The notes beneath the pieces were generated by a model. That model made no database searches, was not told the origin of the DNA, and worked only from the letters and a program-made list of their open reading frames with translations. The position numbers were made by a program, and so were the translations under genes. Below, piece after piece: positions 23,538-32,362 of a DNA stretch of 64,000 nt. The stretch's first letter is position 1. Each line of letters starts with the position of its first letter. Source of the stretch: Candidatus Eiseniibacteriota bacterium (GTDB lineage Bacteria > Eisenbacteria > RBG-16-71-46 > CAIMUX01); contig JADJQY010000013.1 in the NCBI GenBank assembly GCA_016712505.1, positions 1 through 64,000 on the forward strand. Reading direction: 5' to 3'.

Positions 23538-26093
23538 ATGGCATCCCGAAAGGTTTTGCTCTGCCTTTCGCTTGGTCTCCTATCGGTCTCGTCCTCGCGC
23601 GTGTCCGCGGGATACGACGCTTTCCGCCCCACGCCTCCACTGGTCGCGGATCGCACCGGGCAGACGACCGACCTCGGCACCCCGGCGGTCCACGCGCGAA
23701 GGCTGGAAGGCGCGACCGTCCGGGTCGACGGCAAGCTCGACGAGGATGTCTGGAACGACGCGTCCGCCGGGCAACACTTTGCTGTCTGGGAGCCGGACCG
23801 CGGCAAGCAGCCGACCGAGCAGACGGTGTTCAAGGTGGCGTACGACGACGAGGCGATCTACTTCGCCGTCGCCTGCTGGGAGCGGGATCCGCGCAACGTG
23901 TCGGCGCTGCTCTCACGGCGCGACCGCTTCAGCGACTCCGATCTGGTCAGCGTCTACCTCGATCCCTACGACGACAACACCACCGGCTATAACTTCCGGG
24001 TCAATCCGCTCGGCGTCCAGTCGGATGCCTACATCTACGACGATGGCGAGCGGGACGACGACTGGGATGCGGTGTGGCAGTCCGAGGTCTCGCGCGACAA
24101 GGACGGTTGGTATGCGGAGATCAAGGTGCCGTTCTCGTCGATTCGCTATCGCGAGGCGGACCGCATGACCTGGGGCCTGCAGGTCTATCGCTACATGCAC
24201 GGGCGCGGTGAGGACACCGCCTGGGTGAGCTGGGATCGTGAGCAGTCCGGATTCGTGAGTCGATTCGGCGTGCTCGACGGGCTGGAACGGATCCCCGCTC
24301 CCCGGCAACTCGAAGTTCTGCCCTACACCGTTGCTCGCACCACCGATCCGGCGACGACCGGGCCGGAGGAGCGACTCGACTTCGAGAACTTCGGCGCCGA
24401 CATCAAGTACGGCATCACCAGCGACCTGACCTTGAACGCCACGGTGCAGCCTGACTTCGGCCAGGTGGAGGCCGATCCCGCCCAGCTCAATCTTTCCCCC
24501 TTCGAGACCTTCTTCTCGGAGAAACGACCCTTCTTCGTGGAAGGAAATCGGTTCTTCCAGATGCCCGGGTTCGACCTGTTCTACTCCCGGCGGATCGGCA
24601 CGGGAGACGAGAACTCGCGCATTCGCTTCGCGGGAAAGGTCTCGGGCAAGGTGGAGGGGGATGTCTCGGTGGCGGCACTCGCCGCAGTGACCGACGTGAC
24701 CGGAGATGGTCAGGCCCACAACTTCCTGAAGAGCGGTGAGCTGAGGAACCGGTACTTCGTCACCCGGATCGGGAAGCAGTGGCGCTCGGGCACGGTGCGG
24801 GCGAACCTGATGCAAACCGCGGTGCAGAAGAGCGCCAAGCGCAGCGAGGCAGGGAACTTCCTATCCCGCGATGCCTTCACCACCGGGGTCGACGTCGGCG
24901 CCGACCTGTTCGATCGCGCCTACGGGGTCAGTGCCTATTCCGTCGGTTCGATCATCGCTCCGGAAAAGCTGGCCGACACGCCCGGCTCCGATCGAAAGAA
25001 GTACGGCACCGGGGGCGGTCTCTCCATCTCGAAGAACGCCGGACGCTTCCGGGGCAGTGTGAGCGGACGCTGGGAGTCGGATCGGCTCGACCTGAACGAT
25101 CTCGGGTTCCTCAGTTCGCCGGACGAGGTCAGCTCCAGTGGTTGGGTGCAGTATCGCTACACTCCGGAAGGGGAGAGCGGACTGTTCAACAGCGGCAGCT
25201 TCAACCTGAATCTCTTCCGGAGTTGGCTCTACTCCGGGCGGACCGGCCTCGACGTTCACACCGGCGAGAGAGCATGGAGCTATGGCCCGGGCCACCCGCA
25301 GACCGGCTCGGGAAACGTCAACGCCAACCTCGAGTTTCGCGGATTCCAGCAACTCTGGGGTGGATTCGGGTACAACGAATGGGGGACGCAGCGCTACGAG
25401 ACGCGGGGCGGTCCACTGATGGGCGAACCGACCACCTGGGGCGGGTGGATGGGCGGCTCGACCGACTCCCGCAAGAATCTCGTCTACTACCTCGAAGGCA
25501 ACTACTGGGTCGATTCGGCCGACAACGCGTCGACTGATCTCTGGACCTCGGTCGAGTGGAATCAGAACAGCGCGATCAATCACGAGCTCTCGCTGAGCTA
25601 CGGACACCGGGCGGACGACACCCAGTACCTCGAGCAGGTCGAGGCGGCGCCGGGCGAGGGGATCGGTGGGACGAGCTATCTCTTCGGGGACATCGTACAG
25701 GAGACGATGAACATCACCCTGCGCACCAACGTCCTCTTCGACCGGAACAAGTCGCTCGAGCTGTACCTCCAGCCGTTCCAGACCGTGGGCCGGTACTCCC
25801 GGGTACGGGAGCTGCAGCGGGCCGATTCCTACGCCCTGACCGACTACCCCGCGCAGGCGGCGGACTACGATTTCAACTACGCGGCGCTCAACCTGAACAT
25901 GGTCTATCGCTGGGAGTACCGCCCGGGCAGCACCTTCTTCCTGGTCTGGACCCAGGGACGTCAGCGCTACGACCAGCGGAACCTGATCGGGGACCCTGCG
26001 CGCTATCAGGGCGGGCTCGACTCCTCGCAGCCGTTCGACAGCGAGCCGGAGAACGTGCTCTTGGCCAAGATCAGCTACTGGCTGCCGATCTAG
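23538..26093 (+). CDS. DUF5916 outer-membrane protein with CBM9-like domain
   Basis: 851 residues from ATG 23538 with GGAGG upstream. A signal peptide (about 1-25) is followed by a family 9 carbohydrate-binding-like domain (about 55-215: VRVDGKLDEDVWNDA, VAYDDEAIYFAVACWE, GWYAEIKVPFSSIRY). The DUF5916 beta-barrel follows from about 260 (LNATVQPDFGQVEADPAQLN, PFFVEGNRFF) and continues to the end in alternating strands. DUF5916 proteins are common in Bacteroidota and related phyla, are thought to sit in the outer membrane and have no proven substrate. It is monocistronic, with a strong terminator behind it. Confidence 0.88.
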   Translation: MASRKVLLCLSLGLLSVSSSRVSAGYDAFRPTPPLVADRTGQTTDLGTPAVHARRLEGATVRVDGKLDEDVWNDASAGQHFAVWEPDRGKQPTEQTVFKVAYDDEAIYFAVACWERDPRNVSALLSRRDRFSDSDLVSVYLDPYDDNTTGYNFRVNPLGVQSDAYIYDDGERDDDWDAVWQSEVSRDKDGWYAEIKVPFSSIRYREADRMTWGLQVYRYMHGRGEDTAWVSWDREQSGFVSRFGVLDGLERIPAPRQLEVLPYTVARTTDPATTGPEERLDFENFGADIKYGITSDLTLNATVQPDFGQVEADPAQLNLSPFETFFSEKRPFFVEGNRFFQMPGFDLFYSRRIGTGDENSRIRFAGKVSGKVEGDVSVAALAAVTDVTGDGQAHNFLKSGELRNRYFVTRIGKQWRSGTVRANLMQTAVQKSAKRSEAGNFLSRDAFTTGVDVGADLFDRAYGVSAYSVGSIIAPEKLADTPGSDRKKYGTGGGLSISKNAGRFRGSVSGRWESDRLDLNDLGFLSSPDEVSSSGWVQYRYTPEGESGLFNSGSFNLNLFRSWLYSGRTGLDVHTGERAWSYGPGHPQTGSGNVNANLEFRGFQQLWGGFGYNEWGTQRYETRGGPLMGEPTTWGGWMGGSTDSRKNLVYYLEGNYWVDSADNASTDLWTSVEWNQNSAINHELSLSYGHRADDTQYLEQVEAAPGEGIGGTSYLFGDIVQETMNITLRTNVLFDRNKSLELYLQPFQTVGRYSRVRELQRADSYALTDYPAQAADYDFNYAALNLNMVYRWEYRPGSTFFLVWTQGRQRYDQRNLIGDPARYQGGLDSSQPFDSEPENVLLAKISYWLPI

Positions 26094-26166
26094 CAACCCG
26101 CCGCGGGCCGGGGCAAACACGACTGGAACAGGATCACGCGCCAGCCTCCGGCGCGTGCTGGAGATG

Positions 26167-26203
26167 GGGGAGACGCCTGGGCAGCGTTCTCCCCTTTCTC
26201 TCT
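26167..26203 (+). terminator. Rho-independent terminator after the DUF5916 gene
   Basis: GGGGAGACGC (26167-26176) pairs with GCGTTCTCCCC (26184-26194), leaving one bulged base and a 7-base loop, and is followed by TTTCTCTCT. A second 8-bp hairpin, CACGCGCC/GGCGCGTG (26135-26157), precedes it. Both lie in the 279-base gap after the DUF5916 stop. Confidence 0.6.
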
Positions 26204-26240
26204 GCGCCTCATGCCTGGCCGACATCTCGATCGGGGATGA

Positions 26241-26282
26241 TCTCGCGCGGGCTGTCTCGCGCAGGCTGTCTCGCGCAGGCGA
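26241..26282 (+). repeat. Three 14-bp tandem units
   Basis: TCTCGCGC(G/A)GGC(T/G)(G/A) occurs three times in a row at 26241-26254, 26255-26268 and 26269-26282, followed by a partial fourth TCTCGC. It is in the non-coding gap between the DUF5916 terminator and the Nudix gene. Confidence 0.7.
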
Positions 26283-26372
26283 TCTCGCATAAGGGCATGC
26301 CACGATAGGCGCCCGCGGTTAGACTCCGGGCGCGCGCCGCAACGACGCGGCCCGCGGAAGGAGGAGTCCCGC

Positions 26373-26924
26373 ATGCAGATCGAGTCCCCGGATCCCTGGC
26401 CCCTGCTAGAGTCTCGACCCGGACCCGGATTGGTGATCTTCCGCGTGCGGACCGATCTCCTGCGCAATCCGCGGACCGGCGTGGCCATGGAGCGCCTGGT
26501 CCTCGAGACGCCCGATTGGGTCAACGTCGTTGCCCTGACCCCGGAGCGGCAGCTCGTGCTGGTGCGGCAGTTCCGGTTCGGGGTTTCCGAGGTCACGACC
26601 GAGATCCCCGGCGGGGTGATCGATCCGGGGGAGTCGCATCGCGCGGCGGCCGAACGCGAGCTGCGCGAGGAAACCGGCTACACCGCGCCGCGGTGGACCT
26701 ATCTCGGCTCGGTCCTCTCGAACCCCGCATTTCAAACCAATCGCTGCCACCACTGGCTGGCGGAAGATGCAGTGCTCTCGCACCCGATCGATCCCGATCC
26801 TGGCGAGGACCTCCGGGTGGGCACGGCAAGTCTCGACGAGGTGAAGGCGGCGATCGCCCGCGGCGAGATCGCGCACAGTCTGGTGATCACCGCGCTCTCT
26901 CGCATTCTCGATCTCCGCTCATGA
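26373..26924 (+). CDS. Nudix hydrolase, ADP-ribose pyrophosphatase-like
   Basis: 183 residues from ATG 26373 with AAGGAGGAG upstream. The Nudix box spans 81-103: G-x5-E-x7-REL-x-EETG is complete (DPGESHRAAAERELREETGY), and the preceding VRQFRFGV and EIPGGVID are typical of ADP-ribose/nucleoside diphosphate sugar pyrophosphatases. It would hydrolyse the pyrophosphate of ADP-ribose or similar with Mg2+ in the cytosol. Its stop overlaps the next start as ATGA, giving a two-gene operon with a TIGR03790-like protein. Confidence 0.88.
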   Translation: MQIESPDPWPLLESRPGPGLVIFRVRTDLLRNPRTGVAMERLVLETPDWVNVVALTPERQLVLVRQFRFGVSEVTTEIPGGVIDPGESHRAAAERELREETGYTAPRWTYLGSVLSNPAFQTNRCHHWLAEDAVLSHPIDPDPGEDLRVGTASLDEVKAAIARGEIAHSLVITALSRILDLRS

Positions 26925-28216
26925 CCCCGCGACCGGGCAGTGGCCGGTCGGTGTGTCCAGGACCGCGGTGCGGGGCGGGCAAGGAGGTTTGCCGCCGGAT
27001 CGCCCTCATCGGGCTCATCTCCCTGACGACCGGCGGGTGTGCGGAGGAACTACCGCGGCCGACCGGTGGAACCGACGCCCGGGTGTTGGTCGTGGCCAAT
27101 CATCGTTCGGAGGAGTCGCGGCGACTGGCGCGGCTGTATCTGCGCAGTCGCGACCTTCGTGCGAGCCACCTGCTCGAACTTTCGTTGCCCAAAGTGGAGG
27201 AGATCGACCGCCCGATCTTCGAGCGCATGCTCGTTGCCCCGCTCGTCGACTGGTGGCAGGCGACCCCCGATTCGCTCCTCCCGCAGTATGTCGTCCTGAT
27301 GCGCGGCGTGCCGCTCAAGATTCGCGGAGGGGGCGGCCGCGACGCCGATCAGTCCGCGGTCGACTCCGAGCTGACGCTGCTTCCTCGCCTTGCTCAGGGT
27401 GAATCGATCGCCCCCCGGGGGAAGCTCCCGAACCCCTACTACGAGCCGTCGCTCTCCGGTCCGTTCCCGGCCTTCGATCGCCAGGAGCGGAACCTCGTCC
27501 TGGTCACCCGACTCGACGCCTTCTCCGCCGCCGAGGTCGAGAGCCTGATCGCGCGGGCCGCTTCCGCGTCGGCCCGCCTTGACCATCCGACTGGATCCGA
27601 ACCTCGGGCGCGATCGGTGCTGCTCGATCAAAAGGACGCAAGTCGTCTCGATCTGGGGAACAGCTGGCTTCGGGCCGCCGCGCGCGCGGTCGCGTCTGCC
27701 GGCGCCGAGGCGGTGCTCGATACCACTGGCGTCTACCGCACCGATCTCCCGGGCGATCGGTCGCTGGTCGGCTATGCCTCGTGGGGCTCGAACGATCCTT
27801 CGTACCGACGGGAGAGCCGGCTGCGCTGGGAGGACGGAGGGATTGCGACCGCGTTCGTCAGCACCTCTGCCCGGACCCTACGCGAACCCCCGCCGCGCTG
27901 GTTCCCCGGACCGGCGGACGACCGGGCGAGGCACTTCGGCGGCTCGGCGCAATCTCTGATCGGAGATCTGATCCGCGATGGCGCCACCGGCGCGGCCGGG
28001 AGCGTCTACGAACCGTACCTCGACGGCTGCGTGCGGCCCGAGTTCCTCTTCGCCGCTTACCTGAGTGGGCGCACCCTCGGCGAGAGCTTCTATCTGGCCA
28101 CGCCGTTCGTGAGCTGGATGGGGATCGTCCTGGGCGACCCGCTAGCCCGGATCGCCTCTCCGGGAGGACCAGAGCCCCCGGCCGAACTCGGGATCAGCGA
28201 CGCGCCAGGACGGTGA
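26921..28216 (+). CDS. TIGR03790-like secreted protein
   Basis: 431 residues from ATG 26921, coupled to the Nudix gene by ATGA. A basic leader and hydrophobic stretch end at a possible lipobox (TTGGC, Cys40). The body begins DARVLVVANHRSEESRRLARLYLRSR, followed by QYVVLMRGVPLKIR, the hallmark of the TIGR03790 family, and later GYASWGSNDPSY and GSVYEPYLDG. TIGR03790 proteins are found in delta-proteobacteria, planctomycetes and related groups and have no known function. The 3' end overlaps the convergent nuclease gene by 23 bases. Confidence 0.8.
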   Translation: MTPRPGSGRSVCPGPRCGAGKEVCRRIALIGLISLTTGGCAEELPRPTGGTDARVLVVANHRSEESRRLARLYLRSRDLRASHLLELSLPKVEEIDRPIFERMLVAPLVDWWQATPDSLLPQYVVLMRGVPLKIRGGGGRDADQSAVDSELTLLPRLAQGESIAPRGKLPNPYYEPSLSGPFPAFDRQERNLVLVTRLDAFSAAEVESLIARAASASARLDHPTGSEPRARSVLLDQKDASRLDLGNSWLRAAARAVASAGAEAVLDTTGVYRTDLPGDRSLVGYASWGSNDPSYRRESRLRWEDGGIATAFVSTSARTLREPPPRWFPGPADDRARHFGGSAQSLIGDLIRDGATGAAGSVYEPYLDGCVRPEFLFAAYLSGRTLGESFYLATPFVSWMGIVLGDPLARIASPGGPEPPAELGISDAPGR

Positions 28217-29972
28217 ACGGCGTCCCCTCGCGCCGGCCGGCCGTAGAGAAGCGCAGCCAGTAATTGCCGGAGGCGAGGTTGGTGACGTCGATGGCCAGCG
28301 CGTTCGTCTCGCCGGCGAGGAACCGGGACTCCTGCCGGACCGATCGTCCCGTCGCATCGAAGACCGCGATCTCGGCCGGTCCGTCCAACGGTGCCGCAAG
28401 CAGGATCTGGCCGGTTCCCCAGAGCGGGTTCGGAGAGATCCGGAGTCCCTGGGTCGGGGGCGCGACCGCCGGAGTGTCCACCTCGGCGACCGGCCGAAGG
28501 TCGCGGACCTGGAGCAGGTGGTCGCTCGCGTCGGAGTCACCTGCCTGGAGCCCGTTCGCGGCCAGTGCGCCGGCCGACATCTCATGGGTGTAGACCAGGT
28601 AGTGGTTGGCCGGTTCGAGCACCGAGTCGCTGAAGATGAAGAAGTCGAGGCGCCCCGGCCAGAACGAGCTGGTGTCGCTCCGCCAGGTGTACGAGGTCCG
28701 CTTCTCGGTCTGCCGCGAAATGATGTCCGCCAAACCTGTCCCATCCCAGTCCGGGTGAAAGTCGGTGCCGTAGGTCGCCTGATCAACCACATCTCCGTCG
28801 GTCAGCGATCGCAACTGCTGGGCCAGGCCGACCAGGTTGAGATCCCCGGTCACCGCGATCGCCGTCCCGCCGGCCAGGTCGAGCTGTCCGCCCGGCTCGT
28901 ACATCGCATCGCGGAGGAACTGGAGGATGTGATCGATCTCCTGCTGGCGCCCTGCATCGTTGGTGCAGCAGGGGAGGTGGGCGTTCACCAGGAGTAGCTT
29001 GTGCCCGATGGCCGGGGTGGTATCGATCAGCGTCGCCAGGTTCCCGTCGATGGCCCAGCTTCCATCGATCGGGTACCGGGAGATCGTCTGGCAGTCGTTC
29101 ACGTCGGCGGAGTAGAACGGCGTGCCCGGGAACCAGCTCTCGAGGAGTGCCTCGGTCTGTGTGCCGGTGTGGTTGTAGATCTCCTGCAGCGCGTAGATGT
29201 CCCCGGCCACCGCCTGGTAGAGGCGACGGAAGCGGGGCTGATCGGTCCCGGCGTAGATCCCATCACTCAGCACATTCTGGGTGCAGATCCGGAGATCGGT
29301 TGGCTGGAGGCGGGCGAAGCCGATGGGGTCGGTGGTTGGCGCAGGCCCCTGATCCAAGGTGTAGCTCAGCGTCTGCCCGACATTCGGCAGCTGGTCGCCA
29401 CCCGCCGCGGTGTCCTTGATCACGAGCTTGAGCGTCGAGCCGAAGAAGAGCGGCTGGCTGCCGTTCGGCAGCGTGTCCCGCCCGAAGCAGAGTTCGAACT
29501 CGGTCGCGGTGACGGTGGGGAGTGAGCGGAAGCGGATGTCGTCGTGGAAGATCGACCAGGTCGAGCCGCCGCGGTAGTAGGTTCCGCTCCTTGATCCGAG
29601 CTTCCACTCCAGCTCGGCGCCGATCCCCGAGACGGCGAGGCCGGTGGCGGTGTTGTTGTCGGTGTCGAGATAGACGACGAGGGCGTTGTTCTCGTCCAGG
29701 CTCCCCTCGATTCCCACCTCGAGCCGGAGGAAGAGGAATCGGGCATCATCCGCGACCCACAACCGGCCGAAATCAAAGCTCGACCCATCGCCGTTCGCGT
29801 CGGTGTGGAGCGGGGTTGCCCCGCCCCAGTCGGAAACCGCACCGTCCAACTGGATCGGCAGCGGTGCCCCTTCTGCCCGCCCGGACAGGGCCCCGCAGGG
29901 CAGCCCCATCGAGGTGGCGAGGGCCAGTGAGGCGATCAGCAATCGCGTTGAGAGGACCGGTTGGACGCGCAC
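28194..29972 (-). CDS. Secreted endonuclease/exonuclease/phosphatase-family protein with sorting domain
   Basis: 592 residues. A signal peptide (about 1-35) is followed by a beta-sandwich domain with LDGAVSDWGG and DLDTDNNTATG-like loops (about 38-230), then an EEP fold: RICTQNVLSDG, ALQEIYNHTG, LLLVNAHLPCC, VTGDLNLVG and SDASDHLLQV supply the expected Asn, Glu, Asp-x-Asn and terminal Asp-His residues. EEP enzymes cleave phosphodiesters in nucleic acids or lipids. The last 85 residues (ISPNPLWGTGQILLAAP...GNYWLRFS) are a type IX-like sorting domain, so it should be surface-anchored or released. The 3' end overlaps the TIGR03790-like gene on the other strand. Confidence 0.83.
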   Translation of the reverse strand: MRVQPVLSTRLLIASLALATSMGLPCGALSGRAEGAPLPIQLDGAVSDWGGATPLHTDANGDGSSFDFGRLWVADDARFLFLRLEVGIEGSLDENNALVVYLDTDNNTATGLAVSGIGAELEWKLGSRSGTYYRGGSTWSIFHDDIRFRSLPTVTATEFELCFGRDTLPNGSQPLFFGSTLKLVIKDTAAGGDQLPNVGQTLSYTLDQGPAPTTDPIGFARLQPTDLRICTQNVLSDGIYAGTDQPRFRRLYQAVAGDIYALQEIYNHTGTQTEALLESWFPGTPFYSADVNDCQTISRYPIDGSWAIDGNLATLIDTTPAIGHKLLLVNAHLPCCTNDAGRQQEIDHILQFLRDAMYEPGGQLDLAGGTAIAVTGDLNLVGLAQQLRSLTDGDVVDQATYGTDFHPDWDGTGLADIISRQTEKRTSYTWRSDTSSFWPGRLDFFIFSDSVLEPANHYLVYTHEMSAGALAANGLQAGDSDASDHLLQVRDLRPVAEVDTPAVAPPTQGLRISPNPLWGTGQILLAAPLDGPAEIAVFDATGRSVRQESRFLAGETNALAIDVTNLASGNYWLRFSTAGRREGTPFTVLARR

Positions 29973-30070
29973 GGGAAGCTCCTCCGTTGTCGCGACCCGC
30001 GGGCCGCGTTGTTCAGCAGCGCAGTCTCAAAGTATAGGGGCCCCGTCCGGGCCTGACCAGCGGCGCCGCC

Positions 30071-31951
30071 TCAGCTTCCTGCCGGGTTCCGTCCGGCAGC
30101 GGGCGGGGGCGCACTCTGGAGGGCGCGCATGGCCGGAGCGTAGCCGGGCGCAACCCGGAGCGCCTCTTGCCACTGCGAGACCGCGGCGGGGAGGTTTCCG
30201 GTGCGTGCCAGGGCGATCCCGTAGTCGGTGCGGACCTTGGGGTCGAGCGGGTCGATCTCGACCGCAGCCTGGAACTCCGGGAGCGCGAGCGTCTCCTGGC
30301 CGGAGCGCGCGAGTACGATGGCCAGGTTGTAGCGTGTCGTGGCCTCCCGCGGATCGATCGCGATCGCCTGCCGGTACGCCTCTGCCGCCTCCCGCAGCTT
30401 GCCCTGGCGAACGAAGATCACTCCGACTCCGTGCCAGTTGGTCGCGTCCCGCGGATCGAGTTCGGTCGCCCGGCGCATCGACGCCAGCGCCTCGTCGAGC
30501 CGATCGGCCTTCTGGAGGCGGAGTCCCATCTGATACGCGTCGTACGCGCGCGCCCGTTCCACCGAGTAGCTCGGCAGGGCGAATTGGGTCGCGGCCACGA
30601 TCACCCCCGCAGCCAGGGGGACGCGCGATCCGAACCACCCCTCGCGTCGCCCGATCACAAGGCAGATCCGGTGGAGTCCGACACCGGCCAGCCCGAGGAA
30701 CCCGACCAGGATCGGCAACCGGTAACGTCCCGTGGCGAAGAAGACGGTGGTCGTGAGCCATCCGATCAGGATCAGCGCCACCCAGCCCGAGCTCGCCCCG
30801 TTTCGATCGCGCACCAGGACCACCGTTCCCACGACCGCGAGGGGCAGGAGGAGCCAGAAGCGGACGAACGCCAACCTCAATGGGAGGTGGTGCTCCTCGA
30901 GCACCTGGAAGTCCTCGATCTGCGGGATCTCCCGCGGGGTCAGAAAGAGCAGAGCTTTCCGGCCCATGAGACGCGCCGTTCGAGCTGGATCGGCCAGCAT
31001 GCCCGTGCGGGCGCGTTCACTCCAGAAGCGATCCGCTTCGAGCCGGGAGAGGCTCCGTCCGGCGAGGATCGAAGCCGACCGGGTCGCGGTGATGTCCTGC
31101 TCCAGATCGACCTCGGGCCGCAGGCTGTACATCCCCCGCGCCGCTGGCTTGTTGCCCAGATAAAGATTGAGCCCCCCGTTCATGGTCATGAGCGAAACCG
31201 CGCCGCTCCGCGTGCTCTGATGAATGCCGAGCGGGAGCAGGGAGACTGCGAGACCCGCCAGGACCAACGCCACCCCGGATCGTCCTGCCCGACCTCGGCG
31301 CACCAGGATCAGGGTTACCGCCGCCAGGGGGAGCAGGGCGAAGGTGGCGCGCCCCACGGTGAGGCATCCACAGATCGCCCCGAAGAGCAACTCCCGCGGT
31401 GCCGTGCCCCTGATCCAACCGCCGTGGTCGCCGCCCGGCCTCTCGCCCGTGGGCGGAACCGGCCAGGCCCAGAGCGCCGCAGCACCGAGAAAGAGGAGCA
31501 ACGATTCCGTCAGCACCTGCCCTTCCATAGCAAGGATGGGACCACAGAGCGCAAAAAGGATCGCCGCGCACCAGCCCGGCCCCGCGCCGAAGTCTCGCCG
31601 CGCAGCCAGGGCCAGCAGCGTACCGGTCGCGATTCCCAGGGCCGCGTGGAGCAGATGGACGGTCAGCGGGGTCGCGCTCACGACGCGAAACACGACCGAC
31701 AGGAGTGCAGGCAGGAGCGGACTCATGAAATGCGGCCCCGGTGGCCACCCCTGCCCCGCCGCCAGTCGAGCCGAGAGATCGAGGTAATAGCGTCCGTCCA
31801 GGATCGGCTCGCTCAGCCGCGGATCGGAGCCCATCGAGACCACGGTCGCAGCCCGAAGTCCGACCGCGAGGGCGGAGAGCGCGAGCACGCCAAGCCGATC
31901 AATCCCTCTCAAGCCGATTCCCTCCATCCCGCGACTCGGACCCCATTCCAC
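30071..31951 (-). CDS. GT39-like polytopic membrane protein with C-terminal TPRs
   Basis: 626 residues from GTG 31951 (ATG 31927 is in frame; neither has a strong ribosome site). About ten transmembrane helices occupy 15-470. The first periplasmic loop has an ILDGRYYLDLSARLAAG segment resembling the acidic motif of ArnT/PMT-type lipid-dependent glycosyltransferases. The tail, about 480-610, has four TPRs (LDEALASMRRATELDPRDAT, LREAAEAYRQAIAIDPREAT and two more). It likely transfers a sugar from a polyprenyl carrier outside the membrane, with the TPRs as a partner-binding tail. The specific acceptor is unknown. Confidence 0.78.
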   Translation of the reverse strand: MEWGPSRGMEGIGLRGIDRLGVLALSALAVGLRAATVVSMGSDPRLSEPILDGRYYLDLSARLAAGQGWPPGPHFMSPLLPALLSVVFRVVSATPLTVHLLHAALGIATGTLLALAARRDFGAGPGWCAAILFALCGPILAMEGQVLTESLLLFLGAAALWAWPVPPTGERPGGDHGGWIRGTAPRELLFGAICGCLTVGRATFALLPLAAVTLILVRRGRAGRSGVALVLAGLAVSLLPLGIHQSTRSGAVSLMTMNGGLNLYLGNKPAARGMYSLRPEVDLEQDITATRSASILAGRSLSRLEADRFWSERARTGMLADPARTARLMGRKALLFLTPREIPQIEDFQVLEEHHLPLRLAFVRFWLLLPLAVVGTVVLVRDRNGASSGWVALILIGWLTTTVFFATGRYRLPILVGFLGLAGVGLHRICLVIGRREGWFGSRVPLAAGVIVAATQFALPSYSVERARAYDAYQMGLRLQKADRLDEALASMRRATELDPRDATNWHGVGVIFVRQGKLREAAEAYRQAIAIDPREATTRYNLAIVLARSGQETLALPEFQAAVEIDPLDPKVRTDYGIALARTGNLPAAVSQWQEALRVAPGYAPAMRALQSAPPPAAGRNPAGS

Positions 31952-32362
31952 CTACCGGTTTCCTCTCGGACCGGCCTCCCCTGGACGGCGCGGAGCATAG
32001 GCGGAGCGTCCGACCGAAGGGTGCAGAGAAAAAACGTGAAACCCGCTGGTCGGGCGCTCCGTACCTTCGAGTGCGGGCACGGATCCTATCCTCGGTGGCA
32101 GGGCAACCCCCTCAGCACTGACACCAACCGGATCCGCGCCCGTATCCTTTGTGGCTCGAAGATTCGCACTCGGCGCGGCCCAAGACGCGGGGCCGCCCAC
32201 GGGCCAACGACTTACCTGCTTCACCCCACCACCGATCGCGCTCGCCGCCGATCCTCGCTTCTCGCTGGACCTTGGCGGCTCGATGCACGAATCTTCGAAC
32301 CACAACCAACAACTAACGAAACGCTCGAAATGGTCGGTGGGTGAGGGGGGTACCCTCCCCCA
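31952..32362. other. Divergent intergenic region before the pyruvate kinase-like gene
   Basis: 411 bases without a gene. It holds two inverted repeats: GGAGCGTCCGACC/GGTCGGGCGCTCC (32003-32015 and 32048-32060, one mismatched pair) and a wider 16-base pair at 32151 and 32288, annotated separately. The last 20 bases before the next start form GAGGG-GGGTA-CCCTC (32343-32357), which would fold the ribosome site into a hairpin. Promoters for both flanking genes must lie here, but I cannot point to convincing -35/-10 pairs. Confidence 0.6.
32151..32303. repeat. 16-bp inverted repeats flanking 121 bases
   Basis: GTGGCTCGAAGATTCG at 32151-32166 and CGAATCTTCGAACCAC at 32288-32303 are complementary at 15 of 16 bases. 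The 121 bases between contain no reading frame I would support. The layout is that of a small non-autonomous mobile element or of a long RNA hairpin in the leader of the downstream gene. No target-site duplication is obvious. Confidence 0.6.

Noticed and set aside
32151..32303. tRNA gene suggested by a GGTTCGAA-like T-loop
   Set aside because: No acceptor, D or anticodon stems can be drawn around it; the motif is just one arm of the inverted repeat.
30167..32344. 725-codon plus-strand frame opposite the GT39-TPR gene
   Set aside because: Composition is low-complexity Arg/Glu/Pro, with no start signal and no domain; the minus-strand protein has transmembrane helices and TPRs.
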